A stretch of 64,000 nucleotides of DNA from Diprion similis (lineage: Eukaryota; Arthropoda; Insecta; Hymenoptera; Diprionidae), in the NCBI RefSeq assembly GCF_021155765.1, contig NC_060112.1, positions 20,150,001-20,214,000 of the forward strand. The letters run 5' to 3'. The position numbers and the translations under genes are program-made. The notes under the pieces are model-generated. The model saw nothing but the letters and a program-made list of their open reading frames with translations, searched no databases and was not told where the DNA came from. This document shows, one piece after another, positions 1-12,410 of this stretch; within the stretch, counting starts at the first letter, position 1, and every line of letters starts with the position of its first letter.

Positions 1-2219
1 TAATACCTACCTGTACGCATGCCGGACAAAGCGATGACCGAGGCGGGTTAATTGTTTCGAGATTTCCGCCGACGATAATCCGGTTCCTTGTCTTTGGTCT
101 CGTATTTTCGCGCTCCTGCGCATTCGGCATGCGATATTATATACCTGAACTGCGGCGCGGCGTGTCACTTGGTCTTCGACGGAGGCAAAAAAGAACAGCG
201 TGATATCCTCGCCGCATAATCTCTTCTCGGGTCAATGAAGCACCAACTTGTATACCGGTGCTGATAATTATAGGTTTCGCCGGGTAGATAAGATCCAGTA
301 AAATATCCCTAACAAATTAATCGCAGACAAGTATCTCGGCTTTCCTATTTATGCCCCCGATACTCAAATAATTTCGACGTAAATTTCTTCAGCCGGTATT
401 ACGGATTACCGATCACCCTGTACATGGATGCGTGCCGAATGGCTGACCTGCTGAGGGGGGGATTGAAAATTGATGAGAGTTCCGCCCTGCAGGATATGTC
501 CGAGACAGTCCGTTTCGCTTCGCGTTTTCACGGTGCGCCACAATTCGGCTCCCAACCCAAAGGGTCACCCTTCTCCAATATTTTGTGGAACCCCTTCAAC
601 CAGCCCGGGCGCCAGGCGCCAAGGCTTCGCGCCTTTCACTACCTTTCGGCTATTCTTCTGCCTCCCGCATCTATCCTCTCGGTATCCCTTGCCAACGGGA
701 TACAGTGGCGTAGCTAAAGGCAATTTAGTTTCCACCTCTCGGATCGTTCGGATCTTCTACGCAAACACCGCCTGTCGGCTGCACTCCACGTTTCAAGAGT
801 CTGGGAAATTTCGTTGAGAGAGTCGTGGTATACCTGAATTTTACAAATGAGGAAAACACTGACCTAGTCAAGCTGTAATTGTTCTCGGAGAGAGTTTAGT
901 CGTAACAAATCACTTAGAGGCACTTTATGGGACTCGCACTAGTTCTCTGATTGTCATACCAGATTCAACGGCAGTCGTACACCGTATAAAAACGAAGCAA
1001 ATGACCCAGCCAAGTCCAAGTTGATTGGTCTGATTTCAAGTTAATGCTGAGTTGTTCAGCTCCTATAGCACAAACTCATGTCACTCTGCAATAACGTACG
1101 TAATTTTTTCGATCTCCGTTACTATCATTGATCATTTTCCTTGTGGATTCAAGTAACGATGATCGTGCACGGATAGGCACAAGTGTGGCGCGCCCTGGAA
1201 ATCGGTGATCAATGCGCCCCTGGGCTAGCCGGTTGTCTCTCTTTACCTCAGGCTGCCCTCTGGAACGCAGAGCAAGTCATTCCCGAATAATTTATAACCC
1301 GGAGGATGAGCTAAACGGCCTGACTAACTAAACTAAACGGCGCACTAATTTCATTTAACGCCTGCTCGACGGATCTCATGAAGACACTGTGGGGGGTTGT
1401 TTATTGACCAGTCACCACCCGTCCGCTCGTGCAGGTTCATCGGGTATATCCAAATCGGAATGGATTGGGGGCGGAGGATAATCTCGGTGTTCGTCTATAT
1501 TCATACTTTACTGGCACTTTATAAGATCACAGGAACGCGGTGGCACTTTGACTCGACGATGAAAATACCAGGGATTTTATTCATTTTGGGAGTGGCCAAC
1601 GACGACCCTTTGCCCGATCAACGGCTTACTCCTGGCTATGAACCTAATTTGATGCACCTCCGAGGTGTTCGAGCCGAGCCTACCGTCCTGTGCAGGAAGA
1701 ATTATTACTAGCTGGCAGCGGCAGCGCGCTCTCCCCGGATTAAGGAGTCGTTATAGAGTCAGTCCACAGTTACAGAGATTATTCAGTTTAACTATAATCT
1801 GCCTACTCCAATTCACATGCCTTTGACGCAAGATATTCGAATCGCACGAACCGCATCGATATCAAATTCTACTTGTACAGGTATCCTGAAAACGAACGAC
1901 GGCACCTGCGACGACTCGGGATTAAGATTCAATGTCTGAATAAAAATGAAAAAAGAAAAACTCGTCTCGTTATCTCGGACGAAAGCGCATGCGTCGATCA
2001 CGAGTTACCAACGGAGTGTGCAAAGTGAAGGTAAATAAGCGATCGAGTTTGCATATGGATACGCGAGTATTATCAACTACCCCGAAGGTCTTCTCGATAG
2101 CCTTGAGGATCGGTAGGAATATGTGAAGCGTACGAGAAGCGGTCAGAGAGCGTCGTGTGATCGGAATAAGCGAGTCAAGTCACGGAGGCGGTGCTGGGAT
2201 CGGCTGCACTGGCTCCAGG

Positions 2220-2221
<2 letters not shown>

Positions 2222-2254
<33 letters not shown>
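2222..2254. repeat. (TC)n microsatellite
   Basis: About 16 uninterrupted TC dinucleotides, in a region with further C/T-rich sequence on the same strand. Confidence 0.95.
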
Positions 2255-2257
<3 letters not shown>

Positions 2258-2664
2258 CCGCCTTTTCATGCCTTCTCTCTCCGCTCCCCGGTGCTGATGC
2301 GACGTAGCTGATGTAACCCTACGGTTCTTGGCTTTCCTTCTTACGCCTCTTCGCTCTCGGCTCTCAGCAGGAATAATCGCCTCCATCTCCCCCCTGCCCC
2401 AACGGTCCCACAGTACGTTGCGTATGCGTGTCGCTGGGTAACTCCGGTAGCCGCAAGTTGAAGAGTGGCGCCAGTTATCGGTTTACTTCGTTTGCCATTA
2501 TTTCAAACGCGATCCTATATATCTAAACGAGCGCCTTGCGTCTGAATTAAGAGATCCATGTATCTTCCAGAACTTTACGGAGAACATGGAAATATCTGTA
2601 GGTACTAGTATGTTTCTTGTTTCCAGTAGCGCTCCATTTGTCCACGGTGTCTTGTAGTCCGTAT

Positions 2665-2945
2665 CAGAAGATGAAGGGGGGAGGATTCGAACGGAAAAAG
2701 GAGAGCAACGCCTAGGAGAGGAGGACAAGCGAAGGAGGATGCAGGGGAGGAGGATGAGGACGAGGATGAGGACGGGAGCGTGTAAGCGCCCCGTCATGCC
2801 GAGTAATGACGACGAGGCGCGGTCGGGTCTCTTCGTCGACAACTCCCACCGAAAAAAGATAAAAGAAAGGAATAAAGAGAGGAGAAGAAAAATAGAAGTA
2901 GAGAGAAAAAAAGGAGACGCGAAGAGTAGGGAAAAAAATACACCT
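2665..2945. repeat. Polypurine-rich tract
   Basis: About 280 bases in which the plus strand is strongly enriched in A and G. It includes GAGGA/GATGAGGAC-like reiterations around 2735-2770 and an almost pure A/G stretch at about 2856-2938. A short mixed segment (about 2775-2850) interrupts it. There is no coding evidence; open frames here are low-complexity artefacts. Confidence 0.75.
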
Positions 2946-4543
2946 CTTCCTTTATCTTTCGCTCAGCATCCAGTCGAGGGAGGATAGATCTGCTACCGTT
3001 CTACCGCGTTCTCTTTGATTATTTCTTCTACGTCTGCCATTAAAGCGATGGCGATGTGGCACCAGCTACTGTCTACTGTCATTATCAACTAGTGGCAATT
3101 AATAGCCTTGGACCTTGGAGGAAACGTGAATGGAACTAGTGGGAAGAGTGGTTCGAGGCTCGTTTGGGACGAGACTGCTGGATCCCTTGTGTAGGTTGGC
3201 CAGAAGAAAAAGCACCGTTTCGGCAAGATCGTTAAAACTTAAATTAGAGAATGGAGATCAATTTTCAAAACGTATCTCTCGTTCGTTCCCATGAATCTAT
3301 CTGCACGCTTCGGCTCTCTCCAGAGTCATTCAACATCCTGGTTGACCACAAATACACTCTATTTTGTAACCTTTAACTTTCCTGACTAGTAACCTGCAGG
3401 CATTTCATCTTTCGTCTAAAAGTACAACTGAACGTAGTGTATCCGGAAATTAACTTCCCATTCCTTTGAAGATTGCAAGCTTTTTGTCACCTCAAGATTG
3501 TCTGATTAGCCGCCAAATCATGACCATTGTAGTGTTGATGCAAATTGGTGAAACAATTTTGATTCCAGAAAATTTTTTCGTTCCATTCGCGGCTGTCATA
3601 GGTAATGCACATTGCGGAAAGTCAAGCGCCGATATTACAGTATCAAAAAGACATGGAATCCGTAGAACGCAATAATGATCATTGAGTTAACGATCATTTA
3701 CTTCGGAATGGGCCTCTCGTTGATCGGATCACATTCCATTCAGCCTGATTTATGCAGTTATGAGAATGATAAACGTTTGTAAGAGATTCGACGATGTGGG
3801 TAAATGAATTCCGTGCAAATAACCGTATTCTAGCTATCATAGATTGTTTGCAGAGCTTTTGCACTTGTTGGCCGTATGCACGGCTCAGCGATGGTGCGAA
3901 TGTTCAAAGAACGTGAGACTTGGCGGGTATCAATTTAGCTCGCGTCACGTACACGAATCCAATTAACTACTCCGGGCGTCAAAACATCCCGGAAACGCAA
4001 AAAGTGTGAATGCACCGTGTTATAGGGGATCCTTCGGGCTTCGGTGCAGTGGAATCCTCTCTAAAGCGTCGAGGGTCGAAATACCGGGGCCTCTTCAGCT
4101 TCGGTGTTAGTTCGTTCCTAATTGCACCAACGCTATGCGCGCGGGCGCGTGCGCAATCTCGCTACATTTTGTACATTTTGCTCCGGCCTCCGCCTTTGGC
4201 CTTTGGGCACATATATACCTGCCCGCTGGGATGAGTAGGCGGCGATGATGGTTCCTAAAACGAAAGACGGACTGCCCCGCAGACACTCGCGGTGATAGCA
4301 TATACGAAATCGCTAATACAATACGGAGAAATACCGCTGCACGAATCGCTTGTTAATAACAACCTTAAATAGCAGTTCGTTCCTCGATGAACGCGCTCTT
4401 CGCTCTTCTAGTCAAAACTTTGTCTTGCGTTATAGACTTGGACACAAAAACCAGGAACCTTGTCACTCGCTACTCTCCAATTAGTTCTACAGCGCTCTGC
4501 GTTAAACGATAATATTCCGACTCTCGTGTGTCATTGAAGATGC

Positions 4544-4583
4544 GAGAGAGAGAGAGAGAGGGGGGGGGGGAGAGAGAGAGAGA
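4544..4583. repeat. (GA)n-G10-(GA)n compound microsatellite
   Basis: A GA dinucleotide run is interrupted by ten consecutive G (4561-4570) and then resumes as AG repeats. This is a compound simple-sequence repeat. Confidence 0.95.
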
Positions 4584-5079
4584 TTCTAAGAGCAGAAATT
4601 CTAAGTTTCGTATTGGTTGTGCGGTGAGTTCAAGCCAGGAAATTGAAATATACCGCAACGATGTATTCAAATCTTCCCGGTTCTAAGCATCAAAGGATTC
4701 CTGAATCAGATCCGAATCCGAGCCACAGAAATGGCTAAATGCATTCTGTTCTGGTACTAGATAACGAAAATTTTACGAACCTTGGATAGCATACCCAAGG
4801 TGAGAATAAGATGGATGTAGAGAGGCGAAAGAGTTGAGAGAGATAGACAGACTCGCGAGAACAAGGTGCGTGCAAAACGTATGAAACGTGTATGACCCAT
4901 GAGTCGACTGACTCGCACTAGGTATCGTCTCCGTGAATTACGGTTGGGAAACTTGACTGCAATTTGACTTAACGTTCGAGGGGGCACGCGATGTTGGCTA
5001 ACCATGTCAGCTAGAGAGAAGAAGCAACGGTCGCACCAGGTAACATCGGTTAACCGCGAAGCCACGAACAGCAACACTG

Positions 5080-5124
5080 CAGCAGTAGCAGCAGCAGCAA
5101 CAGCAACAGCAGCAGCAGCAGCAG
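5080..5124. repeat. CAG/CAA triplet repeat
   Basis: Fifteen consecutive triplets, mostly CAG with two CAA and one TAG. The minus-strand open frame through it would encode an Ala/Val-rich run, but nothing else supports a gene. The TAG unit breaks the polyglutamine frame on the plus strand. Confidence 0.9.
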
Positions 5125-8100
5125 TATAGTACGTAAATATCGCTGTTACACTGTTCAACCATATTTCGTCCGAGAGAATATAACTAGGCACATAACGGGG
5201 CCCGAAGTCATGACTTGCGCACACATTATCGGCACGAATCTCGCGTCAAACGGCAATTTTTTCAACTAATACCACAATCGGATCGGTGATTAGGTTCGTA
5301 TACCCGCCGACTATATTTCACAACGTGTCGAACGGTGCTCTCCACTTTTGTAGGTTTGCCAAATCAACGACTACGTCACGAAAAAGACACCCGGGACAAA
5401 CTTGTCAGTGTTGGGTCCAATGTTCTATATGCAGCCGTTCATACTATTCATGTCGATATCGTCCCCGTGCTTTCAATGATAGAATATTACGCTTTTCCAT
5501 GTGCAAATCGAGGTCATGAGCACGTTGCACATAATTTTGGAAGTGATTCAAGAACTTTGGAAAAATTCTTCTCACGATCAAAAAATACGTATAGGTATGC
5601 GAATGGCTTGCAGGACGCCAAACCATTAGAACCAGTTCTGCAAACCATCCTGCCCGGCCCTTTCAACGACTACGTTATCAATCATCGGTGTTGTTCGAGC
5701 TGTTTCGTGTAGGTGCGAACTGTGCGTGTGTGGGAGTGGCTGGTAGGTACTTAGGTTTAAATGATATGGAGATTGTACACCGACGTCGTAGCGTTCGCAG
5801 ATTAAAAACTCGCTACATGACACGATGATGCCTATAAATATGGTAAATATATAAAGGCCAAACGTTGAGGATACAGCGATTCGAGTCGATGGTCTGTTTG
5901 ATTTTCTGTCTTCTTTTTATTTCTCCTTCTTCGAAAACAAAGAAAAAATTGAATCATGAAACAGATCCGAATCCCGTGGAATTTTCTGTAATGGAATAAG
6001 CGTAACAAAAAGACAAACCTCTTTGGTCCTTTTCGAGTATCTAACTGTTTCACGTATGTATCTGCATCACTTATATGCACACTTTGGATTGCGTATGTGC
6101 GTGCGTGTCGGGCACACACACGAACGAACGCTCGTTTATACCTATACTACGTAAACTCGAGCTCAGCGTGTGCGATTGAAAAAATGGCGGACACACGCGA
6201 GCCGGAGGCGGGGTAAGAAGTAAGAAAAGAAGCCAAAGCGAAGCCGAGCGACGCCAAGGCAAGAGGACAAGTATACCCGACAAGTTTTTAGGGCTGGCAA
6301 CGCGTCGTTGAGAACTGGTTGTCCCCCGCTATATACGTCAATTAATTCAAAAGCAAGCCTCTTTTCCAGTCATGGCGCTATCTCCGTTCATTATACCTTT
6401 AAGACACCATACAACTTTAGATTTATCCGCAAGATTGGAAAATCCAGTCAATCTTGCCGCTAAGACGACGGGCAAAAGCGATTATACGTTCTAGGAGGAT
6501 AAATTACAAGACCACTGAATCAATCGTGTTCACCGGTAAAACCATCTTCACATTTCAGTTCAGGAATATAAAATTCGTTTATCGTTTGATCGTGTTTCAC
6601 TGAGGTTGACTATCCCTCGTCTCAAATCTTAGACAGTGAGATTCGGATAATGCTCCAAAGTGACAGTCGAATAAGGTTCTGAGTTTAATTTTAGTCCAGA
6701 ACTCTCATTTGATGGTTGATTCCTCAAGCAAGATTGTGCTACTCATACGTTATTGACCGGTAGGAACCACGCTGAGTGCGAGAGCAGACTTCTCCTCTGA
6801 ATATTGAGGATCCTGAAAATTTGAATGGAACCAACGATCGACTTGAAAAGTTTGACGACAAGTTCGCTGAAAGACAGCGAATCGGTCCATCAATTCGAAT
6901 TTGAGTGAATTTTTACGAACACGTATTCAAAGGTGGGAAATTTCGATTTGGAAAACATGCAGACTGGTGAAATGTCATCACTATCCGCAACTTCCCGCGA
7001 ATTTTCGAAGTCCAGAAAGTGTTTGCCAATTCTTAATTTCGAAGTACGCTCGCGTAGTGTCACGTAACGGGGAAGCAAACATCGGGGTGACGCTGTTAAA
7101 GGAACAATTGAATCGCGCTCGTGTGCGCGTCACGTGGGTGTGTGTTGGTAAGTTACCCACCGAGCCGAGCCGAACCGGACCGGTGTTCGAACACTGTGAA
7201 CACAATAGAGCGATGGTGAGCGGTTGCATGCGACAAATTGACTCAAATATTTACGCAATTTGGCGTATGATAACCGCATTAGACGATTATGTACGGTTGT
7301 TAGCCGTTGATCGTTGTACTTGTTGCCTGCAGTTATTCCCGTCTCGGTCTCGGCCTCGGCCTTTGGTACCCATAACGTACTACACGCGGAATCCCTGGAC
7401 CCCGGTGACCCGCAAAACAATGTTGTAAACGGCGAATCAGGGCTCATGTCCCGCTGGCAATTGCGCGGTTCGTTTTCAATTTCTCCCACTGCGCATTCGC
7501 TCTCTGGATTTCCGAGCCCACGGCTCGTTTCACTTCGAATTTCGTTAGGGCTTGGCCCAGATCTGCTTTTTTGGCTGCTAACTTCGCGGTGCCCATTCGC
7601 AAGCGAATTGATCACCGCAAGAATTATTCTTGCCGGTATTTGAATGCTGTTTTACCCCGGACTGTGAGGGATTGTTGGCAAAACATATTTTTTGCATTTG
7701 TATTCATGCGTGTTTACACAGCATCGGTATGTTCTATACATTTTCGGGAATTGCAAGCAGGCCTTGACAATCATAAGACACTGGTTCAAATTTCCAAAAT
7801 CATACGATTCTTGCCCGTATGAATACTCGCCAAGTTCACGGAAGCCAGTTCCGAACAGCCTTTGATTATAGGGAGATCTCGTCGGGATTTGAAGTCTCTT
7901 GAAAGCACTTGATTATAGAGTATTTATTTTTGAAAAAGGGGAAAACTGTTGATGAAAAATTAGAATGAAGTGCCCAAACGTTTCCACATGAAAATCGACA
8001 ATCGATTAGATAGAATTCTGATTAACTGTTCTTACCGTTTTTAAATATTATTTATGCATTAACAATTTGTATACCTCAAGTGGTAAATCAACTACCGAAT

Positions 8101-8204
8101 AAGAAACTGTGCTATAATAACGTCAGTGATAACAATAATAATAATAATAACAATAATAATAGTTATAGTAAATAAATTCGTGGTGCAATCGATTGTTCCA
8201 TCAG

Positions 8205-10889
8205 AAAACAAAATCACGGGGGCATGTGCTGTGAGACATACGAGTGGCATCGTTGACTACCTTGTTGGACCAGTGGCGACAACTATCCATGGATTCTGGG
8301 ACCGTATTCGCGCGAGGAAGGCATCTGAATGCCACCTGCAACCCGAACCCGGAACGCTACCAGTGGCGGCATCGGTAAGTCAGTACTCGACCACAGATAT
8401 TTACTTCACCACCCTTATCATCGAACAATATAATATGAATTGATTTTATGATGGGCACAGCTATACCGTCAGCAGACATATTTTGTCACACATGTCTTAG
8501 CCGAAATATAACGTGTTTTTGGTGATCTGGACTGCACTAAAATTATTTCAATAAAGTTTTATGACTTCAATTAGTAGGTGTTAAATTAGGGAAGTTATTA
8601 GCTTGATTTCAAATTGCGGGACGTTTTTCTTTCAAATTGAGTTTTCAATATTCAGAAAATAATTAGCCTTCGCTGGAACTTTAGTTTACGATGAATGTTC
8701 AGTGTGAAATCTGAAAAATGATACTAATTATAATGAATAAGATAAACGAACAGCAAAACAAGGTTCGGAGCATTTTCTTATGTATTATATATTTTCTTAT
8801 GTATATTAATTATAATGAATAAGAGAAACGAACAGCAAAACAAGTTTCGGAACATTTTTTCAATCATGCTTTGGAGAATTGCGAGATAAATATTTGTGTG
8901 GATGTATTTGAAATTAAAAAATACTCCGTCGAGTAGACAACATATTCGTCTGAATGAAAGTAGAGTTGCCGACGATCAGGCGCAATATCATGGTTTGTTT
9001 ACTACCCAGAATTATTGTGGTATTGAGAGTCGAGTTCCTCGATGCTTCTCACAACCTTTAGTGTCACAAATCGCCAATACTATAAACTCGATTAATTCTA
9101 TTCCATTCAACGTTTTTTCAGTTCAAAATTAGCTCCGCAGTTCCTACGAAATTTGAAAGTTTCCTCATCCTTTCAAACTTTGGTTTGTATTTCTCTTACA
9201 CGATTCTTTCATTTGCATAAGCAAGACTACCTGACAAAAACCTTCCACTCAACCCTACCAATTCGTCGATAGTTTAACATAACAAGTAAGCCGAAAGGTT
9301 GTGCAAAAAACAGTTGGCATGCCTGCGGTGCAGCAGTGAAACTGTAAGAAGTACGTTTGGATTCGAACGCTGGCATTGTGCGGGGCGCGGTGTCAATCGA
9401 CGGGATGATCAGGATTGACAGGGTAATCCGATGAAATCGGCCGCGAAGTTGGCGGTAATGAAGGGCAATTCTCGGGGCAATTTTCACACACGCAAAGACC
9501 GCCTGAAGAACCGCGAATTCGCTCCTTCGACGCCCTCCGGCAACCGCGCGCCATCGCGGCTGCCAAGAACGAACCGGTCTTACCCGGCGTCTATTGCGCC
9601 GCGCCCACGCTTATCAATAAACATGCACCATCACCGCGACCACGTGGGAGGCATGCATTTCCTGCCACCGTGCCGGAGTCCCAAAGCCCCCGCCCCTCGA
9701 CTTATTTGCGGGGCGCAACGACCCTTGGTTCACCTTGTAGAATGGCCGACCCCGGAACCTACTGTGCAATAATGGGGCCCGTGACGAGCACTCGAAGACA
9801 TCGAGTCTCCATTCCTCCTTAAACGCGACTTCATCTGAAATTTTGACCCCCGCGAGCCGTCCTACACACCGAATTGCTTGTAATACCATCAGGCTCGATA
9901 GCCCTCCCAGTTTTTCCAGATATGAACATAACTTTCGTTGGGCATAGGATATAATGTTGATGATTTCGCCATTTATGATCAAATTTGTAGCACCGCCGAG
10001 TCTTGATTCTAATGCATGCAGTTTTTATGGGGCGGGAACAACATTTCCCCTGGTCAAATCGACTTCAAAAATATATTGATGAAGTGTATAAAATCTACAG
10101 AAACATTTGGTCTCTCATTTTGAAGTTCAGCTTACTTCATCACAGAGGAGTATTGTATTTGGTTCGCGACTTGTAATTTCCAGATCAGAAATAACGTACT
10201 AGATCTAAAAAGTTTGCTGCTCTGATTTGGATACGGTGTTATAGCTAATTCGCAAAAATGAAGAATCATACTGTCCATAAAAATGAGACTAAATTCCGGC
10301 CACGGTGAATTCGGTATAAGTATTTGAAAAAAATAATAAGTATTTGAAAAAATAAACAACAGCCCATCATAAATATCGAAGTTAAGTAGAGATGAATAGT
10401 GAAAATTACATTTTTATCGATTACTCTTGAAATAATTCGGTTAGAAAGCTGAAATTTTCAGGAATTTTTTTTCTAGCAAGGATACACAGTAGATCGATTA
10501 TCATTTGAAAACTCACTGGGGGCAGTTTCAGTATTTTTATTTGGCTATGCTCTTTGATGCGATGTATTTGATGGAGTCGTTTCTTCGGAGGCTGTTCCAA
10601 AGGCAGTACCTTATAGCGTGCTTCTACTAAGTTGAAGAAAACAATTTTTGAACGAAGTACTTCCACCCTGCAATCGTGCCCGTAAACACAGTGGTGGAAA
10701 TTTTTGACGAGAAAAGTGCCATCTCAGTCTGTCGATGCCGCATCTGCCAGGAAAGTGAACCGAGTAATTTCCGTCGAACGCGATATATCATGCATATTCG
10801 TCGACGGTGTCGATTCAGCCGCGTTGCCGTCGAACGAACTGGACGTTTTGAATAATATCCCAGAATTACGGGCAATCCCAACGGAATAG
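8205..10889 (+). CDS. Unrecognised gene, two 3' coding exons (partial model)
   Basis: I do not recognise this protein. Exon 8205-8374 follows an acceptor (GTTCCATCAG) and ends in a strong donor (GTAAGT). It is open in one frame, encoding a segment containing VRHTSGIVDYLVGPVATTIH and then a basic RIRARK stretch. Exon 10692-10889 follows a weaker acceptor (AAACACAG), is open in the matching phase (phase 0), begins WWKFLTRKV and ends at TAG (10887-10889). Both exons show coding-like third positions (many C/G wobbles). No in-frame ATG lies in either exon, so the start must be further upstream. A phase-compatible donor sits at 7146/7147, but its exon also lacks an ATG. This could be a C-terminal part of a membrane or signalling protein, but that is a guess. 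RNA-seq junctions would decide. Confidence 0.4.
8725..8860. repeat. Imperfect tandem duplication, 82-bp period
   Basis: A segment starting TAATTATAATGAATAAGA at 8725 recurs at 8807. The shared part of about 55 bases differs at only a few positions and contains AAACGAACAGCAAAACAAG in both copies. Between the two cores is a smaller doubled TTTTCTTATGTAT motif. It lies in the putative intron of the unrecognised gene. Confidence 0.85.
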
Positions 10890-12410
10890 TAAAGTAGTTT
10901 TCTATAGCTGTGTTTTCTCTTTTTTTTATTGTACCTCACAGTTGTGCAGTAGTTATCTGCTTACATGTTGGTATATAACTTTTCGCAAGTTTGACGTACT
11001 GTATCGTTGTCCTGACCTATAGTGATGTAGAAATTACAGTAGGGTTTCGGAATGCCGAGGTGTGGAGGAGCGACGATGGAAAAAATGAAAGGACAAGTAA
11101 AAGTTCTCGAATAGCGGTGAAAGCAATAATTGAGTGGACATATAAAAGAGTGATGACCGAAGCGTGCGTGATGGTATATCTCTGTAGAACGTTTTGATCG
11201 CATTATGCATCATCCACACCATAAGGGGTGCGGATATAATTGGTGCAGGAACAATATAAATAAATGTGAGAAATCTACTATGTCTTGAACCGCCCATCTC
11301 AAGTAACTATGCAAGGCATACGTTACGAGGACCTAATCGCTTCTTTTCAAGTATTTAAACGTTCCAGGGTATAATTAATGATACAAAGTCCGAACATCGC
11401 CGCCGCCGTACGCGATGATTGCATGTAACGTACGGCGTAAATAGTATGTAAGTAACTATTGTGCTTCGCGGTAGTTACGATGCACCTTATATTTTCCCCG
11501 CAGTACACGGGCACCATTTACTCGATATTTCCACTTCCCATGCATTGTGAGATAATTTTACCACTTGCCCCTCAATATATCGACTGGTTCAATTACGTCG
11601 CCACCCCTCCTTCCGTGATAGATGATCGGGAACTGCTGTTTAGTTTTTTTTTTCTTTCTTTCTTCCCCGCCTTTCTCTCCTCTCTTTTTCCATCCGTGAA
11701 CCGTGCATTTTCTGTACGTCTGTACATGTGATCAAACAGTTTACTGAAAAACTCGATCTCGGCACGATGAAAGAATTCAGCCAACAAGTTAATGACGCCG
11801 CAAACGTGTTCGCAATATCGCTAATTAGTAACTCAAGGATGCAGTCCACGGTAATAAAGTGCAACTCGGGATAATCGCAATCAGTTTACGATACGACGAA
11901 GAATTGTTTGTTTTTTTTTTTTTGTTTTTGTAAAGTGACCGCGGTTGTAGTATTCGTCGAAATAAATTGCATTACAAGCTTTATTTATTAAGCATTATGA
12001 TTTATTGTCCCATCACCTTAGAGAAGTAGCTACTATAGTACTAATTCAGGCTCGTGCTGTTATCTCATTACGCTGTCATGATACGTTATAAACTATTCTA
12101 GATTCGGCGAATTCTCGTCTTCTCCTCTTCAGGCGTCGATGATCCTCCTGTATATTCGTATCACATCCATCGGTCTACACCTCAGCCTGTTCACTTCCAG
12201 TCCTTTTTTCTCGCTGCCATACTTTCCTGCCGAGAAATCAACGCGTTTTCATAAAAAAATTGCGATAGTAAATTATGCATGACTTGAAATAACATTGGCT
12301 CCAAAAAGACGAAGTGAAAATATTCGTCGATTTCGGATTTTTCGGATCAGCCTTTAAAGGGACGACTAGGAAGAATGGGAAATGTGAAAACACTCGTAAA
12401 AATTTAAAGC
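10890..12410. other. Spacer between unrecognised gene and ETH gene
   Basis: No gene recognised. On the minus strand an AATAAA lies at 12001-12006 and another two within 30 bases, plausible polyadenylation signals for the ETH gene, about 400 bases past its stop. A T-rich run lies at about 11908-11921. CG-rich motifs around 11398-11435 (repeated TACG/CGCCG) have no clear function. Confidence 0.5.

Larger units (their letters stand above)
1..8204. other. Left flank, no recognisable gene
   Basis: I could not assign any gene in the first 8.2 kb. Open frames are present on both strands (for example about 175 codons at 6901-7428 plus and 155 codons at 4757-5224 minus), but they have no recognisable domain. 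Several have no in-frame ATG, and the 4757-5224 frame runs through a CAG microsatellite. The stretch around 7100-7640 is locally GC- and CpG-rich, contains a good splice donor (after 7146, GTAAGT), and may be a promoter or first-exon region. Simple repeats are listed separately. Confidence 0.4.

Noticed and set aside
4757-5224. 155-codon minus-strand open frame with an Ala run
   Set aside because: The Ala/Val run is the CAG microsatellite read in another frame; nothing else is protein-like.
6901-7428. 175-codon plus-strand open frame
   Set aside because: No in-frame ATG, no recognised domain, and an equally long antisense frame overlaps it. Length alone is near what a 64-kb random sequence may give.
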